Shown: in pieces, positions 9,201 through 18,400 of the stretch
Numbering within the stretch: the stretch's first letter is position 1
Layout of the letters: each line of letters opens with the position of its first letter
Assembly (NCBI GenBank): GCA_024644125.1
Contig: JAHELQ010000037.1
Coordinates: 1 to 19,509, forward strand
Direction of reading: 5' to 3'
Origin: Candidatus Aminicenantota bacterium
GTDB taxonomy: Bacteria; Acidobacteriota; Aminicenantia; UBA2199
Length of the DNA: 19,509 bases
The notes under the pieces: model-generated
What the model was told of the DNA's origin: nothing
The model's input: the letters and a program-made list of their open reading frames with translations, nothing else
The model's database searches: none
Translations under genes and position numbers: made by a program

Positions 9201-9458
9201 GGGAGACGGTGTTTCCACGTTAGTGAATAATGAATCGATGAACGCGGACAACCCTTGAATATCAGGATATTCATACAACACGCTTTTTTTCAATTCCGTG
9301 CCAAATTCTTTGTTCAAGCGGTTAATCAGTTCGACGCCAATGATGGAGTCCATTCCTAGATCCGACAATCTCCGGTTTACCGGAATCTCTTCCGGCCCCA
9401 GGCAAAGAACCTCGGCAGCATGGAACAAGATTTTTTCCTTACGCGCGTTGTTCGTCAT
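3213..9458 (-). CDS. Trans-AT modular polyketide synthase B with KS0, ER and C-terminal degenerate DH
   Basis: This complete 2081-residue PKS subunit receives the chain from PKS A. Domains in order: ACP (Ser38), a helical segment like an ACP tail (106-145), KS4 (155-~588; Cys327, His501, but Ser461 in place of the first catalytic His), ACP (Ser800), enoylreductase (862-1192), KS5 (~1205-1630; Cys1376, His1511), and a DH-like double hotdog (~1800-2068) lacking its catalytic His. The protein ends without an ACP. Its last module is completed by the KR-ACP at the start of PKS C, two genes downstream. ATG at 9458 is chosen because GGTGGAG lies 7 nt upstream and the first ACP begins directly after it. 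No AT domain is present. The ER has no KR or functional DH upstream of it in this protein or in the KS3 module. Confidence 0.97.
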   Translation of the reverse strand: MTNNARKEKILFHAAEVLCLGPEEIPVNRRLSDLGMDSIIGVELINRLNKEFGTELKKSVLYEYPDIQGLSAFIDSLFTNVETPSPGRAPLADIEVGEAEDGDSQSLLRRMELLVGSLPADVLENFQDPSELADYILAHYQDDLFQHPPNPPAEGAIAVIGMSGRYPAAGDIGTFWENLKWGRNCITEIPPERWDYREYYDPEKDVPGKAYSKWGGFIDGVELFDPLFFAISPREAATMDPQVRLMLETVWHTLEDAGYTREAVDELQAKRKRAGIFIGCMYNQYGWLAREDRIGESLSNMSYWSIVNRCSYFFNFKGPSVAVDTACSSSLSAVHMACDSIRSGGCEIAIAGGVNLSLHPGKYLVLKDIGLLGSGDKSRSLGDGDGYIPGEGVGAILLRSLDAAEKNGDHIYGVIRGSAINHGGRTEGFTLPNADAQAELIEEVLEKTGIHPEGISYVEVSATGSPVGDRAEIDGLLKVFERGAKQQGYCAIGSVKANLGHLEAAAGIAQLTKILLQLHHRTIVPSINAEPLNPGIVLEGTPFRLQRELATWERPAVEANGTSVGRLRRAAINSFGAGGANAHMIVEEYRAPTPPVDYSERRTHVIVLSAGNSRVLTVYAKRLLEFLSRNPVNIARLAYTLQTGREAMNERLALIVDSNDDLREELVAFCDEHAHAGKVFRGSIPDDQLAARFLPENVAGDDPAQMAELWVGGNPVDWNRLYPKGSPGKIPLPTYPFSRKRYWIDSFEEKKPLSPVSGSVVSDRTIDDKALVRELLAGVLAIPPSDIQDGKRFSELGLDSILGVEFIKKLNATFGVNLKATVLYDHSTVASMGGYLAGMTGKISAWPERAHSSPSHAAITSSNQIKCRGLLIEGVGDINGVGLKEIAVPLPGDSEVQVKVVASALNFADILCVQGLYPTMPDYPYVAGFQAAGIVVRAGRGVTRFREGDRVVALTGFSLGGHAEYINTHESLVVHKPDNVGFRDMCGFPDAFVTAYYCLYEIGRLQPGEHVLIQSAAGAVGLMAVQLAKGRGAVVYGTASSNEKLDYLKRIGVDFTINHIEEDFLKRVMEFSGNRGVDIVLNTLSGEAIQKGIDCLAEEGRYLEIAVAGLRASQKLDFSNMTGNQSFHSIDLRKLWRNYGRVRKYLETMVDMAARQVITPIVFKSYDAGRVTEALEYLASRKSIGKVALEFAPDDHTESGIDNERLNIAVIGISGRFPGASDIRRFWDNLSAGVDSITEIPGERWDIDCFYDPDIAAVNKTNSRWTGFLPQIDCFDPLFFNITPMEAELMDPQQRLFLEESWKAIEDAGYSPLDLSGVKCGVFVGVGPGDYSLNTMSLDHELNTYSLLGSINSILSGRISYFLNLLGPNIAVDTACSSSLVAVHLACASIANGESDMALAGGVNIMTTPAMHIMVGKADLLSPNGRCKVFDNEADGLVPAEGVGVAVLKPLAHAVEDRDHVYGVIVASGINQDGQTNGITAPSMESQVRLETSTYDRFGIRPEHIGYIEAHGTGTKLGDPIELEALNQAFGRYTEKKRFCAIGSVKSNIGHSLAAAGIAGFIKVLLCLSHRQLVPTLHYQSPNEHFDFDESPFYVNTTFQEWALEPGSSRIAAVSSFGFSGTNAHIVLEEFPATAGPAALREERCYLIAISAKTSEALETRACDLLAWIRGRGAEHSAGDTSFTLLAGRAHFPYRFACVIQDIPDLGRQLEKKIAEGFFSCKTTSGPQGEHLVRELADWEFSEGDRDIYKAKLVELADLYMRGFSPDWKFFFKRTDFKRISMPAYPFARERYWRAVPRDIPRSLPLIEHLSGNLYENGVTGRLNIDSSCYVNRGGKKHVPGLFFLEAARAAGGLSYGSPVRQIENVSWGRPVFRSDSLPEFFVDLQLTTDGMDFEVNNGQQAEHCVVFVQGHLVFGDDGDDSKLPLTASPVSKNILLSEGKHLQSGENGAFLKEIRRNGTEAFARFFFPMDRPKDQTDCLSGGDLLKGIASVMTILAEHSRDNGNIAPLYPLSLEKMQFKGVPAGNVSMRLTYKNGGHSGFGPGFYDIAVFSEKDEIIVFVKNLAMRPDDARVRRQTPVLQ
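3255..4055 (-). other. Degenerate dehydratase-like domain (DH*), C-terminal of PKS B
   Basis: This double-hotdog DH fold is recognised from VPGLFFLEAARAAG, which corresponds to the canonical LPGVAYLEMARAA. The catalytic His of the HxxxGxxxxP motif aligns with Val1831 (GTC at 3966-3968). The second-hotdog motif, normally LLDxxxQ, reads LLKGIAS, with Lys1987 at the Asp position. Dehydration is therefore unlikely. Such domains at split modules of trans-AT PKSs can serve as docking surfaces, and the KR-ACP of PKS C is the expected partner. The second-motif alignment is less certain than the first. Confidence 0.82.
4565..5845 (-). other. KS domain 5
   Basis: This ketosynthase has an intact triad: Cys1376 (VDTACSSSL), His1511 (EAHGTGTKLGDP), and the second His in KSNIGHSLAAAG. 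Its adaptor (FTLLAGRAHF, then MPAYPFARERYW at about 4085-4120) matches that of KS3. By its residues it should be able to condense. Confidence 0.95.
5883..6875 (-). other. Enoylreductase (ER) domain, MDR family, placed after the ACP
   Basis: This in-cis enoylreductase of the medium-chain dehydrogenase/quinone oxidoreductase family reduces an enoyl thioester with NADPH. Family hallmarks are ALNFADILCVQGLYP, the dinucleotide motif SAAGAVGLMAVQLAK (about 6370-6432), VLNTLSGEAI, and the closing IGKVAL. The order ACP-ER differs from the KR-ER-ACP order of cis-AT modules. No KR or DH precedes it in its own unit. Confidence 0.93.
6940..7165 (-). other. ACP domain 6
   Basis: This is a carrier domain with an intact site in LGLDSILGVEF (Ser800), placed between KS0 and the ER. 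It probably receives the chain from KS0 and presents it to the adjoining enoylreductase. Confidence 0.94.
7695..8996 (-). other. KS domain 4, non-elongating (KS0)
   Basis: This ketosynthase keeps nucleophile Cys327 (VDTACSSSL) and the second His501 (KANLGHLEAAAG). The usual EAHGTGTxxGDP is replaced by EVSATGSPVGDR, so the first catalytic His is Ser461 (TCC at 8076-8078). In trans-AT systems loss of this His gives a KS0 that passes the acyl chain on without condensation. The adaptor ends at LPTYPFSRKRYW near 7215-7260. Confidence 0.92.
9219..9443 (-). other. ACP domain 5 (N-terminal of PKS B)
   Basis: This is a carrier domain with Ser38 in LGMDSIIGVEL. It starts within six residues of the initiator Met, leaving no room for a docking domain. 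Its similarity to ACP4 of PKS A points to an ancestral tandem pair now divided between two proteins. Confidence 0.94.
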
Positions 9459-12400
9459 TTTTTTTCTCCACCAGTCCTATGAGATAACGCGACAATTCAT
9501 CGACGCTGGGATATTCGTAAAGCGCCTCTTTTTTTATAGCAATCTGGAGATCCCGGTTTAATTCTTTCACCAATTCAACCCCGATGATGGAATCCATACC
9601 CAGGTCGGCCAAACGTTTATGATCGGCGATTTCCGATACGTCAAGACACAATACTTTTGAAACGGTCGCTTTCACTTTCGCTTTGAAACCGTTGGCCGGG
9701 GACTCCTCCTCGCCGCCGCCGGGAGGCTTTCTCAATGTGATGACCGCCCTCTTTGTCAATTGGTCCATAGCTTGTGATCTCATTGCCCGGGTGGGATTGA
9801 GGATCAGCTTTCCAGTGGGCGCCGGATCATCGCCGGATTTTGCTTTGGGATTCTTCCGGGCCAGTATTTCATGCAAAGCAGCAACCGCCTTTTCTTGAAT
9901 ATTCTTTTCCTGCTTTACTGGAGTATCGTTATTTGCATCGACTACCTGTTCCGGCGATGAGACGAGCCAATGCCGTTTTTTGGCAAATGGATACGCGGGC
10001 ATCGGAATTCTGTGAACGTCGTCCGCTGCAAAGGCAGTTTCCCAGTCCAGCGAAACGCCCGCCAGATACAAATCAGCCAATTCTTCCAGCAACGCGACAT
10101 AATCTTCGCCGTTGGAACTTTTTTGAAGACCAGCTAGCGCGAGAATCCCCTTCTCATACGCTAAAGAATTTTTCTTTGGGGAATTATCAGGTACCCGATT
10201 CATGTGGGGACATCCCTGCAGACCATCGGTAGCTAATTTATTCACCATTCGCCTGAGTTGATCCATACCTCTGGCAATGAATGCCAACCTCCAGTCGAAA
10301 TGGCTTCTCCCCGCCAACAATGTGTAGGAGATATCTCCCAGGCCGAATGACGCTCCGTCGTCATCCAACCACTCCCCAAACTCCTGCACCTTCATTTTCA
10401 AGGAATCTTCCGTGCGGGCCGAAAAAACGATCAAAAAAGCAGTTTTTGAAGATTCGTTGCGTCTCTCGACCGGAGCTTCTTCGACGATTATATGGGCATT
10501 GGTTCCGCTAAAACCGAATGAACTGACCGCAGACCTACGGGGCGCGCCGTTTTTAGACCTCCAATCCTGCAATTCCGTCACTACATAGAAGGGGCTATTC
10601 TCAAAATCGATATGACGATTGGGGGTTTTGAAAAACAAAGAGGCGGGAATCTCGCGATGCTGCATTGACAACAGGACTTTTATCAAACTGGCGAGTCCTG
10701 CGGAGGCGGATGTATGACCGAGATTTGTTTTAACCGAGCCGATTCCGCAAAAACGCCTCTTTTGTGTGAACCGGCCGAAGGACTTCGCCAGAGCTTCCAA
10801 TTCGATGGGGTCGCCCAGGTTGGTACCTGTCCCATGAGCCTCCACATACGAAATTGTTTCCGGATTTATATTGCAGGCTTCGTAGACGGACACCTCCAAT
10901 TCACTCTGGGACCTGGCGCTGGGGGCGGTGATTCCATTTGTCCGGCCGTCTTGATTGATATTGGATCCCTTGATCACCCCGTGAATATAATCCCGGTCTT
11001 CGAGGGCACGGCTGAGTTTTTTCAATACCACCGCAGCCACGCCTTCGCCGGGCACAAAGCCATCTGCTGCATCATCAAATGTTCTGCACTTTCCATCATG
11101 AGACAGCATTCCCGATCTGCTCATCTGTATATATTGCTTTTCAGATAAATACAATGTCACTCCGCCCACCACCATCATATCCGCGTCTTCCTCCACCAAA
11201 TTCTTGCAGGCCAGATGAAGCGCAACCAGAGACGATGAGCATGCCGTATCGATCGACAACGCAGGTCCTTTCAGATTCAGGAAATAGGCGATTCTGGCTG
11301 ATAGAATGGAAGTTGAATTAAATAGATGAAATGGATTGTACTCATTGTAACTCATTACCCCGACATAAACTCCACATTTCAGGTTATCCAACATATTGGC
11401 CGAATAACCCGCATGCTCAAGCGCCCGCCAGGCCTCTTGCAAAAAAAGGCGCTGTTGGGGCTCCAACGACGCGGCTTCGGCGGGAGATATATTGAAAAAC
11501 AGGGAATCAAAGGCATCGATGTCACGCAGAAAACCTCCCCATTTGCAATAACTTTTGTTTGAAGCCGACGGATCCGGATCAAAGTGCTCATCCACATTCC
11601 AGCGATCCGATGGAACCTCCACCACAGAACAAACACCAGATTCCATATTCTTCCAATATTGCCGGATATCATCCGCGCCCGGCAATCTGGCGGACATTCC
11701 GATGACAGCGATATCGCGACCCGCCCCTGAATCCTGGATCGTAGAAACGGTCGAGACAGCCGGCATCTCACCAGTTGCGGGACTGGTTACCTCTATTTCC
11801 CCCACCAGTCCGGCGAGAAATTCTGAGAATTCCACCACCGAAGAATGGTCGTACAAATTCGTAGCCCGCACCAAAACCTTAAATTCTTTGCCAACCTTAT
11901 TGACCAGTTCCACTCCGAGAACAGAATCAAGTCCCAATTCCACAAAAGGTTTGGTTTCATCGATAGCTTCGGGTTTCATATACAACACGTCCGCTAACAA
12001 TGTTAGAAATCGCGAGGATATCTGTTCGAGATCGGGCTTCCGAACTACAACCGGTCGCGCGGCAATCGCGGCTGGCAAAGTCGCTTCATGAGAAGCAACA
12101 GTTGGACCTGAACCGATCCAGCAGCGATTCTTCTGAAATGGATAAGTGGGCAAGGAGATCCGTCCTGGCTGTGGCCGCTCCGATAGATACAACAGCGGCC
12201 AATTCACTTCGACACCGGATACCCAAAGCCGGCACAGTTCAGACAGATCCCGTTCCCGAATCAAATCCCTGACGACGTTCCCGGAGGGCGGATCAACGTG
12301 CGCTATAGACGAAGTTCCTTTCGGCTTTCTGGCGTTTCCTCTAAAAATATTACCCGAGCCGTCTCCCCCCCCAGACACGCAATAGCTCTGAAGCGCTCGT

Positions 12401-15400
12401 TTCAGGCCGGATAAATCAGATGCCACGATACCTAAACGCTCATCCATGGCTTCGCGTCCCACTTGAAGCGTGTACGCCACATCTGCGAGACTGAAATCGG
12501 GGGAAAAACCACAACAAAGCCTATTATTGTCGGTAACAGCCGGAGGAATTCCGGTTGATTTTTGAACGATCAATTCGGCCAGGGAATGGATGGATAGACC
12601 GGTCAAGAAACCTTCAGCATCCAATTCCAGGCTGTACCTATCGTTCACCAGATCGGCAAGACGGTTGAACTCCACCAGATCCAGACCGAAATCCGCAATA
12701 TCGGTGTCACGGTCGATATCACAAACCTGCGATCCTGAAATTCCCGCCACACATTCCACCAAACTGTCGAGAACACTATTAAATTGTGGACTGACAGGGT
12801 TATGTCCAGATATATCTACAGCCTCCGCTGACGACAGATAATTCAACAGACGTTCGGCATAGAGTTTTAATTGAGCTTCATGTTTCGCCGACAACACCAC
12901 GAGATGACGATTGGATGTGGGTTCATCTGATACCGGTCTAGCGGCATCACATTCATCATCGTGATAATCTTCGATAATTAAATGAACATTGGTTCCGCCT
13001 GCGCCGAAGGAACTGATAGCAGATCTGCGAGGAGAACCTTGAGCCTTCCGCCATTCGGTACATCCGGTTTGAACATAAAACTGCGAATGGGAAAAATCAA
13101 TATTGGGGTTGAGCGTTTCGGCGTGAAGCGATGGCGCCAATTTGCCATATTTCATTTGCAACAATATTTTTGTCACACCAGCGATCCCGGCCGCGGATTC
13201 GAGATGGCCGATATTGGATTTGACAGAGCCCACGGCACAATAGTGCAAATCCTGGCAATAGGCGCCATACGCCTGCGCCAATCCTTCGATCTCGATGGGA
13301 TCCCCGAGGGATGTCCCTGTGCCATGAGCTTCAATATAACTAATAGTGCGCGGATCTACGCCACTGTTTTCCAGGGCGTCTCGTATCAACTCCGCCTGGG
13401 CTCTTGGATTCGGTACCGTATAACCGTTGGTGGCGCCGCCATGATTGATGGCTCCTCCTTTAATCACGCCATAAATATGGTCCCCATTTTTCCGGGCATC
13501 CGTCAGGGGACGTAACAATACCGCCCCGACACCTTCTCCAGGTACAAACCCGTCTGCTCCGGCTCCGAATGTGTGGCACCTACCCCTGGGGGACAACATA
13601 CGCATCGCGCACATCTGAATGTATTTGGCCGGATGAAGGTACACATTGACGCCGCCCGCCAACGCCAGCGAACACTCGCCCCGGGAAATACTCTGGCACG
13701 CCAGGTATATCGCAGTCAAAGAGGATGAGCAACCGGTATCCACAGGAATACTTGGGCCACGAAAATCAAAGAAAAAAGAAACCCGGTTGGCCACCGACCA
13801 GGGATACGACCTGGGATTGACAATTCTCCCCTTCTGCCATTCGGCTGCCGCCAGAAGCGGATAATCATTGGTGGTGACACCGACAAACACGCCGACGCCT
13901 CGCTCTTTTCCACCGGCGTTTTTGCCGCTGAGCTTGCGTCTTGTATAACCCGCGTCTTCCAGTGTTTTCCAGGCGGTCTCCAAAAACAACCGTTCCTGGG
14001 GATCGATTAATTCCGCCTCGCGGGGAGAGATATTGAAGAATTCATGGTCGAATTTATCCACATCATCAATAAACCCCCCCCATTTGCAGTAGATTTTTCC
14101 CTCGGAGGCCATGTCGGGATCCGGATGAAAATACCGGCTCACGTCCCATCTTTCAGTGGGTATTTCGGTAATACAATCTTTACCGGAACGAATATTGCTC
14201 CAGAAACCATCCAGATCGGCAGCCCCAGGGTAGCGGCCTCCGACGCCGATAATGGCGATATCTTTCGCATCCAAAAATTGCTCTCCTTTCTTGTTCATAG
14301 CTACTTGTCTCCAATCGTTGGCTTCATCTCCGCTACTGGATTCGGTAGCGGATAGTTGTATTCCTGAGATTTCAACCAGTCTATCCTTGTAATGATCGAG
14401 AAAATACTCCAGGAGTTCCGCCAGGTTGCGGTATTCAAACAATAGAGTTTTCGGTAACCGGTCAAATGTGTGCCCGGCGACACTGTTGAATTTATTGATC
14501 ATGAAGGAGTCGATGCCCATTTCGCCGAAAGTGGTGTTTTCATCGATTTCTTCCAGAGGCAATTTAATCAATTGGCTGATCAATCCCTTCAAATAATCAA
14601 GGGAGCCTTGCCGCAACGCAGAGCTATCGATCGAGGTCGTACCGGCCCGAACGATCTCGCGTCGTTGAACGTTGGCCGTTTTTTCAGCGAAAGAGTCATC
14701 TGCCCCATACGCGACAACAATTTGGGAAACATCATGCAAGAGCACATCCTCAAACGCTTGAAGGCCAGCCTCCGTAGGCATGGGAACAATTCCCCACTGT
14801 GCGCTGAACATTTCCTGCCCGTGAGGATCCGCCCGCATTCCTCCATCCTGCCACAACGGCCAATTGATAGAAAAAGTTCTACCCCGCCGGAGAGCGGCGA
14901 AATAATCCAAAAAACTATTGGCATATGCATAATCGCATTGCCCGCTATTTCCCAGGACCGACGCGACAGAAGAAAACAAGACAAAAAAGTCCAGATCCCC
15001 GCCGCCGAACGCGTCATCTAAATTAATCGCCCCCATCACTTTCGGGCTGAGAACCGCCTTCATTCCCTCCGGGGATTTGTTTATTACAAACGCGTCATCC
15101 AGAACCCCGGCTGCGTGAATGATACCGTCAAGCCTCCCGAATCGCGCTTCGATCTCCGCCGCCAAAAGAGCTATATCTTCCTTACTGGAAACATCCGCTT
15201 TCAGGTACAGAGCATCCCCTCCAAGGGCGCGCAACTCCTCTATGAGCCTCAACTTCGCCTCGTCGCTGTGGCCGCGTCCGGTCAAGATCAACCGGCCCTG
15301 CGCCCGGCCGGCGAGATAACGGGCAAAAATCATTCCCAATCCGCCTGTTCCTCCGGTTATCACATACACTCCCCGGTGTTTCAATTCCGGTCCCATACAG

Positions 15401-18400
15401 GAAGAATTCTCTCTCGCCCCCAGCTTTTCCAGTCGTTTGATAAAACGGCCATCCTCCCGGTAGCATACTTCCACATCCCATCCCGCATCACCCACAGTTT
15501 CCCGCGCCAGAACTCCGGCCAGGAAACGAACATCCAGCGTGCAATGAGGAGGGAACCCCACGCACTTCAAGTAGATGTGCGGATTCTCCTGGGCCAGAGA
15601 CAGGGCGAATCCGCCGACCGCGGCATACAAGGGCTCAATCCCATCCGGTCTGTTTTCGTAGGCGAAAACGATTCTTGTATCGTGAATGTTCTTTAAGCGC
15701 AACAAGCTCTGTGTGACATTAAACACAGAATATATCCCCCGGGAAAGCCGTTTGTCAACATCAAACCAGCCAGTTGAACGGTCATGGCGGCACCAGAGAT
15801 GAAGGATACTCTCCGGCCGGAGGCCAAGATCTTCTAAAACATCGAATAAACGCTCGTAATCTTCCTGATTGGCAGGATCGATAGTGAAGACATCCGTTTC
15901 CAGTTCGTTAAAACATTCCCCCGGCCTGACCCACACCACGCTGGTTTCACCAGAATCCGAGAGCCTGAGCGACTGTTGCATATCCTCCACAATTCCTCTG
16001 TCTTCATCAAACACCAACACACACCGCCGAAGGCCCCATCCTAATTCGCAACTTTTGGAAGGGAGTTCACTTTTCCGCCATAAAATGCGCCACAGATGAG
16101 CGGCGGGCGCCGCGGTTCGTTTTTTGGTTTCTATCTTTTGCTCCGCCGCCGCCACCCAATAGCGTTGGCGGAGAAACGGGTAGGTTGGCATAGGTACACG
16201 TTTGGGGATTTCATGAGTATACAGCGACAGCCAATCGACATCCGCCCCGTTAACCCAGTTTTTAGCCATTGACCCGAGGCCCAGCTCCGGGACATCGCCG
16301 GATCCAGATCTGGCGGGCATACCTGTATTACCTTCGCCTACGGCGAAGAACACATTTTCGATGCCATCTTTTCCACCAACGAAATCACGAAGTTTTTTCG
16401 TCAGTTCCCCGACAAGAGAAACGATCACCGCCAACCGGGCGGCCATAGACTCGCGTCCCACCTGCAACGTATAGGCTATATCGGCGAGATCAGGAATAGG
16501 ACGGCTGGAATCTCCGGCATTGAATTCCTCCAGATATTCGGCGACATTTCGGGCATAATGCCGCAGCCGCCCTTCATCTCTGGCGGAAAGCACAATTAGG
16601 CGCGGCCGTTCAACCGGTATTCGCGACTGTTCAGGAGGCAACGCTTCAACCGGGTATTCCTCCAGAATCACATGGGCGTTGGCTCCGCCGAATCCAAAAG
16701 AGCTCACTCCCACTCTCCGCGGGTAAAGCATGCCTCCGTCCCCCTCCAGCCGTTGCCATTCAATTGTGTCTTTCGCTACATAAAACGGGGTATCCTGAGT
16801 CGTGATGTAAGGATTCAAAGTCTGGAAATGCGCCAAACCAGGAATTTTTTTTCGTTGCAATGAGAGAATCGCCTTCATCACACCCGCAATACCAGCCGCG
16901 GCTTCGAGATGCCCCACATTGGCTTTAACTGAACCAATCCCTATGCGAGTGTTCACCGGAAGCCTCTCGCCCGCGGTAGCGACCATTCGCCGGTACGCGG
17001 TTGCCAGACCGTCGAACTCGATAGGATCCCCCAATTCCGTTCCGGTTCCGTGGGCTTCGATATACCCGACGCTCCACAGAGGAATTCCCGCATCGGCTAT
17101 CGCCTCTTCTATCAACGCTGCCTGGGCAGAGGCGTTGGGAACGGTCAACGAACTGACACGGCCGCCGTGATTGACGGCGCACCCTTTTATTACCGCGTGG
17201 ACATGATCCCGGTCTGCAATCGCCCGGGCCAGAGGTTTCAACAATAAAGCTCCGACGCCTTCTCCCCGCACATAACCATCGGCCCGGCTATCAAAAGATT
17301 TACACCGACCTTCCTTCGACAGCATTCCCCCATCCGAGACCGTGATAAAAAACCCCCGGCTGGAGATGACATTGACGCCGCCGGCGATAGCCAGATCGCA
17401 CCGTCCCGTCCGCAACGAATGCACAGCGTTTGCCAACGCCACCAGAGAACTTGAGCAAGCGGTGTTCACCGGCTCACTGGGTCCTTTTAAATCCAACAGG
17501 AACGAGATCCGGTTCGCCAGCACCGAATGTTCATTGCCGGTTGTCACATACGCCTCCAGAGTTTGAGCCGAATCCCGGATAACATCGAAATAATCGTTAT
17601 TGGCCACACCAACAAAAACTCCGGTTCGAGTGCCTGAAAGATCGGAGGCGCGGTAACCGGCATTCTCGACGGTTTTCCACACAGTCTCAAGGAACAACCG
17701 CTGCTGAGGATCCATCAACTCCGCTTCCCGCCGTGATATATGAAAAAATCCGGCATCAAACATCCCGATATCGTCCAGAAAACCTCCCCACTCCGCTCCA
17801 ATCGCGGCGGGCCGGTCAAACGGCTGGTCCTTCAATCCCAATGATTCCCAACGGGCCGGATCGATTTTAGTTACCAGATCTTTTTTTTGCACCAGATTTT
17901 TCCAGAAGGTTTCCAGGTCCGGCGATTGGGGCATATGGCCACTCATGCCGATAATCGCCACCGATCGATCTTCCCGGATAGCCCCGGAAGCCACCAATCG
18001 CCGCTCCTGCATATCCGGTTCCGCCATGGCCGCGCGATTGTCGATTTTTTGATCGCTCCGGTTGTAATAGTGCGCGATATTGTTTTTATAAGTAGAAAAA
18101 AGAAAGTTTATGACCTGCCGGGGAGATGAAAATTGGAAAAACACCGAAGGCATCACTTCCAATCCGTAACGGCCATTCAATTGGTTGGCCATATCTACAA
18201 AAACGATGGAGCTCAGTCCCAATTTGTCGAATTTATCTTCTGCCCCGATCTTGTCCCGCCCGATTCCCAACAATTTAGAGAAACACACCATCATATCTTC
18301 CTGGAAACCATCGATAGCCGATTCGTCGGGAATTTCGTCGGCGGAAGCCGTATCGTTTACAGCCGCAAGTTTCTCCGCAAATTGTGAATCTATCCAGCGG

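Noticed and set aside
9205..9230. Sequence tgtttccacgttagtgaa considered as a parS site for the ParA protein
   Set aside because: It shares only part of the parS consensus, is not palindromic, and lies in conserved coding sequence.
9219..9685. Tandem ACPs plus ER suggesting an HMG-synthase beta-branching site
   Set aside because: The Trp expected six residues after the modified serine of beta-branching ACPs is Leu in both ACP4 and ACP5, and no ECH or HMG-synthase gene is in the window.
17445..17475. KS1 considered defective because of VNTACSSS
   Set aside because: Cys and both catalytic histidines are intact; the Asn for Asp change lies outside the triad.
18175..18235. ACP1 considered inactive because its motif is LGLSSI rather than LGLDSI
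   Set aside because: The Asp is replaced by Ser, but the serine that carries phosphopantetheine is present at the next position, so the domain should be functional.
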